This document shows positions 1 to 8,900 of a stretch of DNA of 64,000 bases, piece after piece; the first letter of the stretch is position 1, and the number at the start of each line of letters is the position of its first letter. The position numbers were made by a program, and so were the translations under genes. Below the pieces are notes generated by a model, which was not told where the DNA came from, did no database searches, and saw nothing but the letters and a program-made list of their open reading frames with translations. The DNA lies in the NCBI GenBank assembly GCA_964444665.1, contig CAYUIE010000006.1:123420-187419 (forward strand), read 5' to 3'. The DNA comes from CAYZTY01 sp964444665 (lineage in GTDB: Bacteria > Planctomycetota > Phycisphaerae > Sedimentisphaerales > CAYZTY01).

Positions 1-1
1 C

Positions 2-2194
2 AAATCAAAGAGGCCGCTAACTGCAGGAAGGATTCTCAACTTACTGGAAGACTGTAAGGCCCAGATGAACGTACGGACAATTTTAGGGATTGTTGTAACC
101 GACAGGGTCAAAAGCCCGGCTCTTTTCGGCGTTGTTCGGCCGAGGTTGCTGCTGCCTGAAGGGATGCTTGAAAAGCTGGATAGAGAACAGCTGCGTTATG
201 TTTTTCTCCATGAACTCGGTCACCTCAAACGCCACGACGTTTATCTTGGCTGGCTGATGGTCATTCTGCAGATACTGCACTGGTTCAATCCGCTGGTATG
301 GCTGGCATTCGGCCGAATGCGGGCGGATAGGGAACTGGCCTGTGACGGACTGGTACTCTCAGCCATAGGTACGGGCGAATCGCAGACGTACGGCCAGACG
401 CTGGTCAATATTTTTAAGGGCTTTTCCGGATTGCAGTACGCCCCGGGAATAGCAGGGATACTGGAAAATAAATCACAGTTGAAAAGGAGAATTACAATGA
501 TTGCACAATTTCAAAAAGGCTCGTACCAATGGTCAATGTTAGCGGTTGTTCTCTTGGCGGTGTTAGGTGGTGTGGCTTTAACAAATGCAGAAAAAGCAAA
601 TAACTTATCTGACATAAATGCTAAAGTAGACCAGCTGGACATCAACAAGGCAGTCCTTGATGATGTTATTGAGGTTTTTGGTGAGCCGCTAAAATATATA
701 TGGGGTCAGGAAACCATACCGAGAGAGAAAATTCCTACAGACCGTTATTGCATGGTATATCCGCGTGGCTTCTCGATTTTTATGCTTCAGGACTCCATAG
801 CTGAACTGAGATTTGAATCACCTGAAGCTGGATATGTTTTCCACGATGAAATTTACGTGGGCTCTTCCCTTGATGAAGTACTGGCTGTCTTGGGTGAACC
901 TGCCAAGACTGTCGAAGGTGAGCCGATTGACTGGGTAAATGTAGATAGAGTTTTATATTTGGACTTTGAAGGTGAGGAAGGACGTTGCTATTATCAACGG
1001 CCGGATTGGAACGTGAGGATGTTCTTTGTTAATTACAAGGTAACTGCCTTATACGTAACAAGTAACAGAAGTCCCGACAACAAAGAAAAGCTTCGCGAAG
1101 AGGACCTTCCATCGACCAGCTCCATTAACGAAGAAGGGCATATCGTCGATAAAGTCGATTATCCCTTTGTAAACGACCCGGAAGTGATAGGTTGCTGGGA
1201 AACGGTGGGTATTGTAAAAAATATCGAAGATTTCGACCCCGATAGAACAAGCAGGCGGCGAGACTTCTTCCTTAAAGAATTATTCATATTTGAAAACGGC
1301 GGAACCAGCTTTGCCTTTTCCTGGACAAAAGGACTGATCCTTCATTTGAGCAGCAAAAGGGCTTCAAAGTATATGATAGAAGAAATAGACGGCGCGACAT
1401 ATATGTTTTTCGAATGGAAGAGTGGTGATTATAGTATTTACCATATAAAGCCTAAGTTGTGTGTTTTAAAGAAAGTGCCGGGTAAAGTATATGTTGAAAC
1501 CAGAACTTTTGATAAAGTCGACTACCCATTTGTCAACGACCCCGAAGCTATCGGGACATGGGAAGCAATAGACTATGTCGAAACGCCTGAACAGTTTGAC
1601 CCCCGCAACAGACAATGGCCGGGAGGCGAATTATTTATCAAAGAACATATAATTTACTCAGACGGCCAAATGTTTCAATTCTTAAACAGTCAGGCCCTCC
1701 GGGACCAGCAAATGGAGATAAAAAAACTGAGCGAATCGTTTCTTAAAGAGCTTGGTGTAAACCCTGACGGGCAAATGTCTGAGATACTGAATAAGAGTTT
1801 ATCCGAGATTGAACAGGCCTCGGTAAAAGCTTCTGGCGAATCATTCCTGAAGGAACTTTCTGTCGATGGGAATATGAAGCTCTCTGAGTTCCTGAGGACA
1901 GATGGGGCCTACCTCAAGCAAGCTAAAGAAAAAGGGCTCAGCGAATCGTTACTCTCCCGGACCTTTGAGCCGGAAACCAGGATACATGAAACCATAAATA
2001 CCATGATTAACGAAATATCCAAAATCCGGCTGGTCTGGACAAAAGGACTGATTATTAGTCCGGCAGGCAGGACTGCATCCAGGTATTACATTCAGGAAAT
2101 AGAAGGCTCGACTTATATGTTTTATGAATGGAAAAGCGGCGATTATACGCGTAGACAAATGAAGCCTAAGTACTATGTTTTAAAAAAGAAGTAA
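2..2194 (+). CDS. BlaR1-type M56 membrane peptidase with duplicated sensor tail (5' truncated by window)
   Basis: The reading frame is open from base 2, so the true start lies upstream of the window and the first ATG (65) is internal. The motif HELGHLKRHD (coded near 226-255) is the zinc-binding HExxH signature of M56 peptidases such as BlaR1/MecR1. It is followed by hydrophobic helices (LMVILQILHWF) and a downstream acidic motif (ADRELACD), as in BlaR1. A further membrane segment lies near 536-590. The C-terminal part is predicted outside the membrane and holds two copies of a domain opening with VDYPFVNDPE (near 1150 and 1519) and closing with EWKSGDY. The second copy has an insertion of about 110 residues with two SFLKEL motifs. 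M56 proteins of this type usually cleave a BlaI-type repressor when their sensor is triggered. Any blaI gene would lie upstream and is not visible. The ligand of the sensor domain is unknown. Confidence 0.85.
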   Translation, partial: KSKRPLTAGRILNLLEDCKAQMNVRTILGIVVTDRVKSPALFGVVRPRLLLPEGMLEKLDREQLRYVFLHELGHLKRHDVYLGWLMVILQILHWFNPLVWLAFGRMRADRELACDGLVLSAIGTGESQTYGQTLVNIFKGFSGLQYAPGIAGILENKSQLKRRITMIAQFQKGSYQWSMLAVVLLAVLGGVALTNAEKANNLSDINAKVDQLDINKAVLDDVIEVFGEPLKYIWGQETIPREKIPTDRYCMVYPRGFSIFMLQDSIAELRFESPEAGYVFHDEIYVGSSLDEVLAVLGEPAKTVEGEPIDWVNVDRVLYLDFEGEEGRCYYQRPDWNVRMFFVNYKVTALYVTSNRSPDNKEKLREEDLPSTSSINEEGHIVDKVDYPFVNDPEVIGCWETVGIVKNIEDFDPDRTSRRRDFFLKELFIFENGGTSFAFSWTKGLILHLSSKRASKYMIEEIDGATYMFFEWKSGDYSIYHIKPKLCVLKKVPGKVYVETRTFDKVDYPFVNDPEAIGTWEAIDYVETPEQFDPRNRQWPGGELFIKEHIIYSDGQMFQFLNSQALRDQQMEIKKLSESFLKELGVNPDGQMSEILNKSLSEIEQASVKASGESFLKELSVDGNMKLSEFLRTDGAYLKQAKEKGLSESLLSRTFEPETRIHETINTMINEISKIRLVWTKGLIISPAGRTASRYYIQEIEGSTYMFYEWKSGDYTRRQMKPKYYVLKKK

Positions 2195-2251
2195 TTCAAT
2201 ATGAATTAAATCCGTCGACCAATTAGGTTTCCTTAAATAACCGCAGTATGT

Positions 2252-3454
2252 TTATCGCAGCCTGTGCAGGTGGTAGGCCGTCAACTGACTCAGGTAATCA
2301 CGTTTGGTATCCAGCAGCCAAGGCCCCCTCCACTGGCGAGTTCTCCAGTCTATCGAGAGCTGCTTATCGAACCTTTTCATTATCGCCTTAAGTTCACAGC
2401 GTCTGAGAACCATTTCTCGAATCTCTTCAAGAAAAGGTCTTATCATTACCCGGACTTCTTCGGCGGCTGCAAGGATTTCGGAACTCTCGATGTGCTTATT
2501 CAACTCGTCCTCAACCACTTTTCGGATATAACCGGGTCGCGTAACCTCAAGGGCGTGCAGCTCGGTAGTTATTCTTCCGTTGTATCTGGTAAATTTAAAC
2601 TTTCGGCCCGGATTGTCGGGCATCGGGATACCCGGCAGCCTGAACTGCTTGCACTGGTGTCTGTTTAACATTAACGGCCGGAGCTTTATGTCGATTTGCC
2701 GGTTCAGCTTATACTGCCGTGTAAGAAATTCTATCTTCCTGGACACACTTACCGGCATAGTCTCCCCGGCAGGGTCAAAATCACTGATGTAGAATACACG
2801 GACGGGTTTACTGCTGCGGCGAATTCGCCTAATAAACTGCCAGACAGCCGTTAACGACAACTCACCCAGGGTTGTAATGATACGAATATTGTATTTCTTG
2901 CTTATCGGCCGAATCAAATCTGCCGCAGTGGACTTTTCCACCCAAATTTCAATATGATAAGGCATTAGCTTGCTTAATATGAGATTCATTTGATTACGAC
3001 ACAAACTTTCTACTGACCTGCTGACCAGTTTATCCCACTGGCTGGGGCTGTCAAAGCCGACCTGTCCGTCCGGCAGGCAAACATATCCGTCTGCGGAGAC
3101 GGCCTTCGCAGTGCTCCAGCGGTCGACAAAAATATCATAAGGAAGGATTTGAAGGTAACGCGCATATTTACAGGCATCGCAAAGGAACTTCCAGTCGGAA
3201 CTTGTGTTTTGATAGACTTGCCCATTGGGTTTGACGTGCTGGGGCTGAGCGAGCGCAAAATAGTGTAGTCTCCTGATGTGAACTTTCCTCGGCCTGTTCA
3301 TAATAACGTAAAGTTTCCTGGCCCACTCCGCTGCGGCATAATGTGACTTCGAACCGATGTAAAACGGGTCGTTAACCTGCGTCAGGACGAGCATATCTTT
3401 TGCCTTTTTGCCGGTTTTTGTTGCCAGTTGCTTAATTGCCCAGCGTACTTTCAT
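2252..3454 (-). CDS. Topo VI-A/Spo11-like Toprim-domain protein, orphan
   Basis: About 400 residues. The N-terminal half has a winged-helix-like pattern resembling the DNA-binding part of Topo VI-A/Spo11-type proteins (HIRRLHY, then YQNTSSDW...ILPYDIFVD). The second half carries a Toprim-like core: the glutamate of IWVEKS, then TLGELS, then the metal-binding motif DFDPAG. There is no catalytic-tyrosine assignment I can defend and no Topo VI-B (GHKL ATPase) partner nearby. Similar folds occur in Topo VI-A, Spo11, OLD-type nucleases and Wadjet JetD, but no JetA/B/C genes are present, so the role is open. A TTG start at 3469 is possible. I prefer ATG 3454 (MKVRWAIKQ), which overlaps the end of the small ORF upstream and suggests translational coupling. 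Confidence 0.7.
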   Translation of the reverse strand: MKVRWAIKQLATKTGKKAKDMLVLTQVNDPFYIGSKSHYAAAEWARKLYVIMNRPRKVHIRRLHYFALAQPQHVKPNGQVYQNTSSDWKFLCDACKYARYLQILPYDIFVDRWSTAKAVSADGYVCLPDGQVGFDSPSQWDKLVSRSVESLCRNQMNLILSKLMPYHIEIWVEKSTAADLIRPISKKYNIRIITTLGELSLTAVWQFIRRIRRSSKPVRVFYISDFDPAGETMPVSVSRKIEFLTRQYKLNRQIDIKLRPLMLNRHQCKQFRLPGIPMPDNPGRKFKFTRYNGRITTELHALEVTRPGYIRKVVEDELNKHIESSEILAAAEEVRVMIRPFLEEIREMVLRRCELKAIMKRFDKQLSIDWRTRQWRGPWLLDTKRDYLSQLTAYHLHRLR

Positions 3455-3593
3455 TTGCCAGCTCTCCAACTACAATAATACCCGAGGCCAGGCTGACACG
3501 GTCACAGCATCCGCTTGCCTTAAAAAGGCAAACCCGGCTTTCGGGTATTAGTTTATACTTTTTCGTTAGCATTGCTGTGATTTCGTCAAACAT
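3432..3593 (-). CDS. small ORF (53 aa) overlapping the Toprim gene
   Basis: An ATG-started frame runs from 3593 to a TAA at 3432-3434. It begins MFDEITAMLTKKYKLIP and contains SGCCDR, then a hydrophobic stretch (SLASGIIVVGEL). Its last codons overlap the start of the Toprim gene, a typical sign of co-translation. I do not recognise the family. It could be a small partner of the Toprim protein or a chance ORF in its leader. The same DNA contains an inverted repeat (3476-3484 with 3542-3550), so part of the apparent conservation pressure could be on RNA structure. Confidence 0.4.
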   Translation of the reverse strand: MFDEITAMLTKKYKLIPESRVCLFKASGCCDRVSLASGIIVVGELANESTLGN

Positions 3594-3660
3594 AATTTAG
3601 AACAACACAGATGAAAACGAGAACAATAAGGTATGGCACAGTGACAACCTTGTGTCATTG

Positions 3661-3700
3661 AAAATAAAAAACCGGTGGCCTTACACATTTCCACCGGTTT
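3661..3700 (-). terminator. intrinsic terminator after the class V aminotransferase
   Basis: A perfect 10-bp inverted repeat, AAACCGGTGG (3669-3678) and CCACCGGTTT (3691-3700), is followed on the minus strand by a T-rich run (complement of 3661-3670). It lies about 55 bp past the stop of the minus-strand aminotransferase gene. Confidence 0.75.
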
Positions 3701-3755
3701 GCGACTCGGATTTTGAGGCTCCGGAACGGCAAGCCTCAAATCAAATCCATCCCTA

Positions 3756-4844
3756 TCAGCGTAATTCCTGATCAATCCAGTTAAGTAACTCTTTCAAGTC
3801 GTCAATTGTGATATCTCCCATATGCGCGATACGGAATGTTTGTTCCTTGAGTTTGCCGTAGCCGTTGCCGAAGATTGTGTTGTGCTTCTCCTGGAGAGAC
3901 TTTATCACCTCTGCAACATTAATGCCGCGGGTATTCTTAATCGTTGTCAGCGTGTTCGAAGCATATTTTTCTTCACAGAAAAGGACAAATTTCTCCCTCG
4001 CCCAGCCTCTAACAAACTCAGCCATATCTTTATGTCTTTCCCAGACATTTTCCATACCCTCTTTAACCAGTCTGGAGCACTGATAATTCAGGGCCATAAT
4101 ATGGGGAATGGCCGGGGTTGTCGGGGTTTGGTCCTTCTGGGCGGATTTGGCAAATTGCTGAAAGTCGAAATAATAACCTCGGTTGGGCACTTTCTGACTC
4201 TTCTCCATTGCCCTGTTACTTACTGCAAAAACCGCCAGGCCGGGCGGAATCGCAAAGGCTTTCTGAACAGAGGCGAAGGCAACATCCCAGCCAAGCTTAT
4301 CAAAATGCATAGGCAGCCCGACCATAGCACTTACCGCATCGACAAAGACCAGCACATCGGGATACTTTTTCTTCATCATTTCACTAATTTCATAAACCGG
4401 ATTCGTAAGGCCGGTGCTTGTCTCGTTATACACTAATGTAATCGCGGCATATTTTCCGGTTTTAAGTTTCTCATCAATCAGTTCCGCCGTTACAGCCTTA
4501 CCCCAGTCCACTTTAAGCTCATCGACATTGCGTCCGCAGCTTTTAGCCACGCCGGCCCATTTGTCGCTGAACGCACCACACATTGTGCAAAGAACGGTTT
4601 CATCAAACCCGACGCAGTTGCGTATGCTCGCCTCCCAGATACCCGAAGCACTGGAGGTGCTTAGAAAAATGTTCTGCTGCGTAAACAGAATCCTTTTCAG
4701 CATATCCACCGTCTCGGCACATAACTGTGAGAATTCCTTGCCGCGATGGCCCAAAGTGTAACGCGAAAGCTGTTCCAGCACCTCCGGCAGGACATGTACC
4801 GGCCCGGGAATGAACAACTTTGGTGGATTTTTCCAATCGGTCAT
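3756..4844 (-). CDS. class V aminotransferase (alanine/serine-glyoxylate or phosphoserine type)
   Basis: The 362 residues match the fold-type I class V aminotransferase family: N-terminal LFIPGPV and TLGHRG, a central cofactor-binding acidic motif VFVDAVSA, and the PLP lysine in SVQKAF at about residue 195. Members interconvert small amino and keto acids such as alanine/glyoxylate, serine/glyoxylate or phosphoserine/2-oxoglutarate. The sequence alone does not fix the substrate. The ATG is preceded by a GGAG ribosome-binding site. The gene lies just downstream of the DUF1015 gene on the same strand with a 35-bp gap, so the two are probably one operon. That pairing hints at serine/phosphoserine metabolism. 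Confidence 0.8.
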   Translation of the reverse strand: MTDWKNPPKLFIPGPVHVLPEVLEQLSRYTLGHRGKEFSQLCAETVDMLKRILFTQQNIFLSTSSASGIWEASIRNCVGFDETVLCTMCGAFSDKWAGVAKSCGRNVDELKVDWGKAVTAELIDEKLKTGKYAAITLVYNETSTGLTNPVYEISEMMKKKYPDVLVFVDAVSAMVGLPMHFDKLGWDVAFASVQKAFAIPPGLAVFAVSNRAMEKSQKVPNRGYYFDFQQFAKSAQKDQTPTTPAIPHIMALNYQCSRLVKEGMENVWERHKDMAEFVRGWAREKFVLFCEEKYASNTLTTIKNTRGINVAEVIKSLQEKHNTIFGNGYGKLKEQTFRIAHMGDITIDDLKELLNWIDQELR

Positions 4845-4879
4845 TGTTTGACTCCTAAAGTTTATTCAGCCTTTCATCT

Positions 4880-6199
4880 TCAGCCGGCGATTTTATGCAT
4901 CGCCAAACCAGTAAAAATCTTCGGGTAAAAAAAAGTTGACTTTTGCGGCATTTTTTCACCATTCGAAGCTACGGCCCAGACCTGTTCAATCCTGGCCGGG
5001 TTCATAAAAAATATCGCCTGTCTTTGGCCGCTGTCAACCTTGTCAATTGATTCGGTGATTGCATTACCAAGCTCAGATATATACTCGATATTAGTTTGAC
5101 TGGCTATGGCTTCCTCTGTGATACCCAGGATTTTTTGCAGAACAAGCCTATGCAAAATTGAGACATTCAACCGGCCCAATGCCCGGCTGCATTCCTCGAT
5201 TGCCTGTAGCGCCTGTACATCTTTCAGCATAGCGGTATAGAAAGCCCCATTTCCGGTGTAAATACCGAACGTGATTTCGCCCTGCGCGAACCGGGCCTTT
5301 AAGTGTTCAAAGGCCTGCTCCTTTGCAACTCGCTTTTGCTCCGACAAGTCGGGGTTAAACTTAAACTCGGTAATCTCGAAGTTATCTTTCAGATTTGCGA
5401 GCAACTTTTTGATATCGAAATTTTTCAGGTTTTTCAGAACGCGATGCACCGGCAGGATTATCAGTCCCTCGTTATGTATATTAACGAATGTCATCATACG
5501 ATATTGCGCCTCAGGCCTGCGGGTCTGTTTGTAAAAGTCCAGGGCCGTCTCGTACCGGTGATGTCCATCAGCAATTATAACCTGCTTATCCGTCATCATA
5601 TCGCTAATGGCCTGTATGTCCGGTGGATTTGTTATCTTAAATAATCTATGGCGAACACCATCACCGTCAACGAAATCGACTGCCGCAGGTTGTTCGAGGA
5701 TCTTTTTTATAATCCCGTCAGCAATTTTCTCCCGGTCATCGTAGAGCATAAAAATCTGCCCAAACTGTGCCTGGGTGGCCTGCATAAGATTGAGCCTGTC
5801 GGCCTTTGGCTCGTTCATTGTTCTTTCATGCGGCCAGACGCCGGCACCAAGCTCTTCCAGCCTGCCCAGCGCCACAAACCCGCTGCGGTAATACGAGCGA
5901 CCATCGAGGACAAAATCCTGCACATAGGGGTAAATTGCCTCAACCTGTTCGGTCCTCAGGGCACCTTTTCCAATCCATTCCTTAAAAAGCCGGGCTGCGC
6001 GTGTATATTGGTTATCAGTCGCTGTGTCCTGTGGGCTTATTTTTCCCTTTGTTACACGGACAATATTATATTCGCTGCTGTTATAAAGCTGCTCCTGCTG
6101 CCGGGCATTGATGACATCATAAGGCGGAGCAAAACATCGACCAACCTCGCCTACGACGGAGGCATCGAAACTCAACGCCTTAAACGCTTTAACTTCCAT
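4880..6199 (-). CDS. DUF1015 family protein
   Basis: 439 residues of the DUF1015 family. The N-terminus has the family signature APPYDVI, and the middle has ADGHHRYETA at about residues 210-219. The DGHHR motif resembles that in ParB/sulfiredoxin-like folds, including archaeal free-serine kinase (SerK). It is therefore plausible, but not shown, that this protein is a nucleotide-dependent kinase or phosphotransferase. It is first in a likely operon with the class V aminotransferase. The ATG is preceded by AGGAG at a loose spacing. Confidence 0.85.
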   Translation of the reverse strand: MEVKAFKALSFDASVVGEVGRCFAPPYDVINARQQEQLYNSSEYNIVRVTKGKISPQDTATDNQYTRAARLFKEWIGKGALRTEQVEAIYPYVQDFVLDGRSYYRSGFVALGRLEELGAGVWPHERTMNEPKADRLNLMQATQAQFGQIFMLYDDREKIADGIIKKILEQPAAVDFVDGDGVRHRLFKITNPPDIQAISDMMTDKQVIIADGHHRYETALDFYKQTRRPEAQYRMMTFVNIHNEGLIILPVHRVLKNLKNFDIKKLLANLKDNFEITEFKFNPDLSEQKRVAKEQAFEHLKARFAQGEITFGIYTGNGAFYTAMLKDVQALQAIEECSRALGRLNVSILHRLVLQKILGITEEAIASQTNIEYISELGNAITESIDKVDSGQRQAIFFMNPARIEQVWAVASNGEKMPQKSTFFYPKIFTGLAMHKIAG

Positions 6200-6349
6200 T
6201 CAGAACCACTCCTGAACCTTAATTGACTACATTTCCGGAACCGCAGAAGCATTAGAGCGGGATAACATACCAGAAACCACAGGCAATGTCAAAGAAGCCT
6301 TCATAACATACTAATTTACCCCCTGCTTTGGGCCGTTTTCAGGCTGAGG

Positions 6350-7861
6350 TTAATGGAAAGGTATTAGCTGCAATTGAAGAACCTTTTTAGTCCGAGTTGT
6401 GAGCTTAGTTTCTTCACAGGCCCTTATAGGCGCAAGCCAGATAATTTTTTCCTCGTCGGCTATCACAAAAAGTCCATCGCGTGACTCCTGAGGCAGGCGT
6501 GCGGCCGAGACAAACTTTCCCACCCGTTTTTTACCGGGCTGGCCCATCGGCCAAAAACGGTCACCGGCCTGCCGAGGACGCGCAACCAACGGCAGGTGTA
6601 TCCTGTCCAGGTCAAAACACTCGATATACTCTGTCTTACTTTTTTTAAATTTCTCGAGCTTCAGGCTCCGAGCGTCGATAATTCTCGCTTCAATCTGGTA
6701 ATCAGCAAACCTCGTTCTCCGTAAGTCCTCTAAGTGCCGTAAGGTATCCTGTGGAGGACGCCTCACGGCGGAGTCCCCAGGACTGCCGGGGATTTCTAAA
6801 GATATACTTTGACGTTGCGTTTGTGGCTGCTTCGAAGTTAATTTTTCGAAAATTAAATTTTCACATTCTGTTCGGACGCAAAAACCACCAGGCAGCAGGA
6901 TTTCCTTGCCGGTGACATTCCCGCAAGCCAGTTGAATAATTCTACTATAGTGCCGGGCTGTTAAGTCTCGTTCGCCGCTGCCAATTTCCGTCAGGCAATG
7001 CCGAGCCAATTCGACCTTCACGGGTTCAGGTTGAGTTGAGAAAATTCGTCTATTCAATATAATGGTATCCTTTTCCCGGCTTACAGTAACCTCTGGCCAA
7101 AGCTTCTCTACCCGCCGGCAAAGTAAAGCATAAAACCTGCGGCTATTCTCAGCCAGCTCGGCCAGGTTTTCTATTAGCGAGCCGATGCAGTCTTTTTGCA
7201 ACTCAGGCAACAGAACGTGACGAATATAATTTCTCGTGTAGCTCAAATCCTGGTTTGTATGGTCCTTCCTCCAGTCGATCTTTTTTTCTCGCAGATACTG
7301 CACAATCTGCTCTCTTGTCGCGCACAGCATCGGCCGGACAAAGGCCAGATTTCGGGGAAAGTTTGTTCTGGGTCGGATGCCGGCAAGGCCGCGAAACCCG
7401 GTGCCGCGAAGAAGTCGGTGCACAACGGTCTCGGCATTATCGTTCTTGTGATGGGCGGTGGCGACCAAAGAAAAGCCGGTAGTTTCAGCAATTTCAAGCA
7501 AAGCCTGGATACGTAACCTGCGAGCGGCGGTTTCAATAGAGAGTTTATTTGACCGGGCAAAGCGATAAACATCGATTCGCCTGACGGTTACGGGCAAATT
7601 GAGCTTATGCGCCTGCCCGACAACGAATTTTTCATCGGCATCGGCCGCAACACCCCTTAGCTGGTGATTAACATGCGCGACGGACAACTCCATCCTGAGC
7701 AGGCCGGCTGTCCTTAATGAATGAAGCACATACATAAGGGCGAGTGAATCGGCGCCGCCTGAAACGGCCAGGACAACTTGCCCGCCGGGAGGAAGAAGCT
7801 GACCGGACTTTACAAAATCCATAACGATATTTTCAAGAATCGGCTGCATTTTTTTGTGCAT
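6350..7861 (-). CDS. tilS: tRNA(Ile)-lysidine synthase
   Basis: The PP-loop motif SGGADS lies at about residues 34-39, followed by AHVNHQLRG and TAHHKNDNAETV, all typical of TilS, which converts C34 of tRNA-Ile(CAU) to lysidine using ATP. The C-terminal part has the TilS C-terminal domain (GDRFWPMG...KFVSAARLP). The open frame extends to an ATG at 7987, but that start would run back through an intrinsic terminator (7864-7897) and into the upstream TPR gene. ATG 7861 (or 7849) therefore fits better and gives about 503 residues. There is no good Shine-Dalgarno sequence at either. Confidence 0.9.
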   Translation of the reverse strand: MHKKMQPILENIVMDFVKSGQLLPPGGQVVLAVSGGADSLALMYVLHSLRTAGLLRMELSVAHVNHQLRGVAADADEKFVVGQAHKLNLPVTVRRIDVYRFARSNKLSIETAARRLRIQALLEIAETTGFSLVATAHHKNDNAETVVHRLLRGTGFRGLAGIRPRTNFPRNLAFVRPMLCATREQIVQYLREKKIDWRKDHTNQDLSYTRNYIRHVLLPELQKDCIGSLIENLAELAENSRRFYALLCRRVEKLWPEVTVSREKDTIILNRRIFSTQPEPVKVELARHCLTEIGSGERDLTARHYSRIIQLACGNVTGKEILLPGGFCVRTECENLIFEKLTSKQPQTQRQSISLEIPGSPGDSAVRRPPQDTLRHLEDLRRTRFADYQIEARIIDARSLKLEKFKKSKTEYIECFDLDRIHLPLVARPRQAGDRFWPMGQPGKKRVGKFVSAARLPQESRDGLFVIADEEKIIWLAPIRACEETKLTTRTKKVLQLQLIPFH

Positions 7862-7863
7862 AG

Positions 7864-7897
7864 AAAAACGCGGGCCTATCACTGTGACAGGCCCGCG
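7864..7897 (-). terminator. intrinsic terminator between the TPR lipoprotein gene and tilS
   Basis: Perfect 9-bp arms CGCGGGCCT (7869-7877) and AGGCCCGCG (7889-7897) enclose an 11-nt loop. On the minus strand the stem is followed by a short T-run directly abutting the tilS start codon. It would end transcription of the upstream TPR gene, or act as an attenuator for tilS. Confidence 0.7.
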
Positions 7898-7931
7898 GCC
7901 GGATTCGTTCGAGACTTCAACTTTGTTTAAA

Positions 7932-8723
7932 TTACTTCTCGGCCTGTTTTTGAAGACCGGCCAGATCACGAATTCTTCTTTCAACATAATTCTTATACTG
8001 TGGATGTCTATTGATCTCTATCTCCATTGCCTGTTGGTACAATGGCAGAGCGTCTATCCTGTTCCTCAGATATTTGTCAAGAACATATGCCGTCTTAAAC
8101 CGGGCCGGATAAGTTGTCTCCGGGTCCCACTGATATGCGCGGTTGTAATAAACAGCCGCTATCGAATACTCCTTAAAATGCTCATAGATTTCACCTGCCC
8201 TGAAGGCCGCGTCGTCTATCTTATCACTGGACGGATACTTTGTTATCAATTGATTAAATTTGTCCAGGGCGGTACGCAGCTTTTTTTCATCGACAAAAAG
8301 CATCAGTTCCTTCGCCTTGCCGCAAGAGTTTAACGCTTCATTAAATAGTTTGTCGGCATCTGGAATAGATTTGGTGGCCCGAAGGTCTGGTCCAGCGATC
8401 TCGGCTTCGAAAAGATATCGATACTGTGCTATAGCGGCCATACCATCAAATTCTTTTTTAGCCCATGTCAGTTTCATATGATTACCGGCTTTCGAATAGT
8501 AATCCACCAGCGATGCAAGAGCCTGACGATAGGCCTGACGATTGGCAGTAAGCTGCTCGACAATGTCTATCTCACCTGATTTCACAATTGTCTTTATCGG
8601 TGCCGATGCCGGCGATACTTCTAATGGGGGAACAAAATAAGTCTCTTCTCTGGGTGGCCTATAGCATCCGACCTGCACAGTCACCAGCACGACAAAAGTT
8701 ACAAATAAAAGTATCCTTGCCAT
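7932..8723 (-). CDS. TPR lipoprotein, BamD/outer-membrane-assembly-like
   Basis: 263 residues. The N-terminus is a lipoprotein signal peptide (MARILLFVTFVVLVTVQVGC), with the lipobox ending at Cys20. The rest is helical, with TPR-like units such as YPSSDKIDDAAFRAGEIYE and AAVYYNRAYQWDPET, resembling the BamD/YfiO and YbgF tetratricopeptide families. It probably sits on the periplasmic face of a membrane as a scaffold, and I cannot assign it firmly to the Bam complex. An AAGGAGG site stands 6 bp before the ATG. Confidence 0.7.
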   Translation of the reverse strand: MARILLFVTFVVLVTVQVGCYRPPREETYFVPPLEVSPASAPIKTIVKSGEIDIVEQLTANRQAYRQALASLVDYYSKAGNHMKLTWAKKEFDGMAAIAQYRYLFEAEIAGPDLRATKSIPDADKLFNEALNSCGKAKELMLFVDEKKLRTALDKFNQLITKYPSSDKIDDAAFRAGEIYEHFKEYSIAAVYYNRAYQWDPETTYPARFKTAYVLDKYLRNRIDALPLYQQAMEIEINRHPQYKNYVERRIRDLAGLQKQAEK

Positions 8724-8900
8724 TTCGGCCTCCTTTCAAACTTGGGTTGTAGTTAGCTAACCAGATAGTAAAACATTAACCATTTATAACGTTCTGTCAA
8801 GTATTAAGCTGAAAAATGAATCCATTAAAAAAACTGCCATTGTACCCCGTAATAAGGGTCTATATAGCCCACTCACAGGTAGTTTATCATACCAAACCGC

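Noticed and set aside
2252..3454. Wadjet defence gene JetD
   Set aside because: The Toprim motif is similar but no JetA/B/C condensin-like genes are nearby.
3476..3550. Possible c-di-GMP (GEMM) riboswitch-like sequence
   Set aside because: A short GGCAAACCC resembles one GEMM stretch, but the conserved GACGCAAAGCC element is missing.
3566..3775. 69-codon minus-strand frame
   Set aside because: It runs across the aminotransferase terminator and overlaps the 53-aa ORF in another frame.
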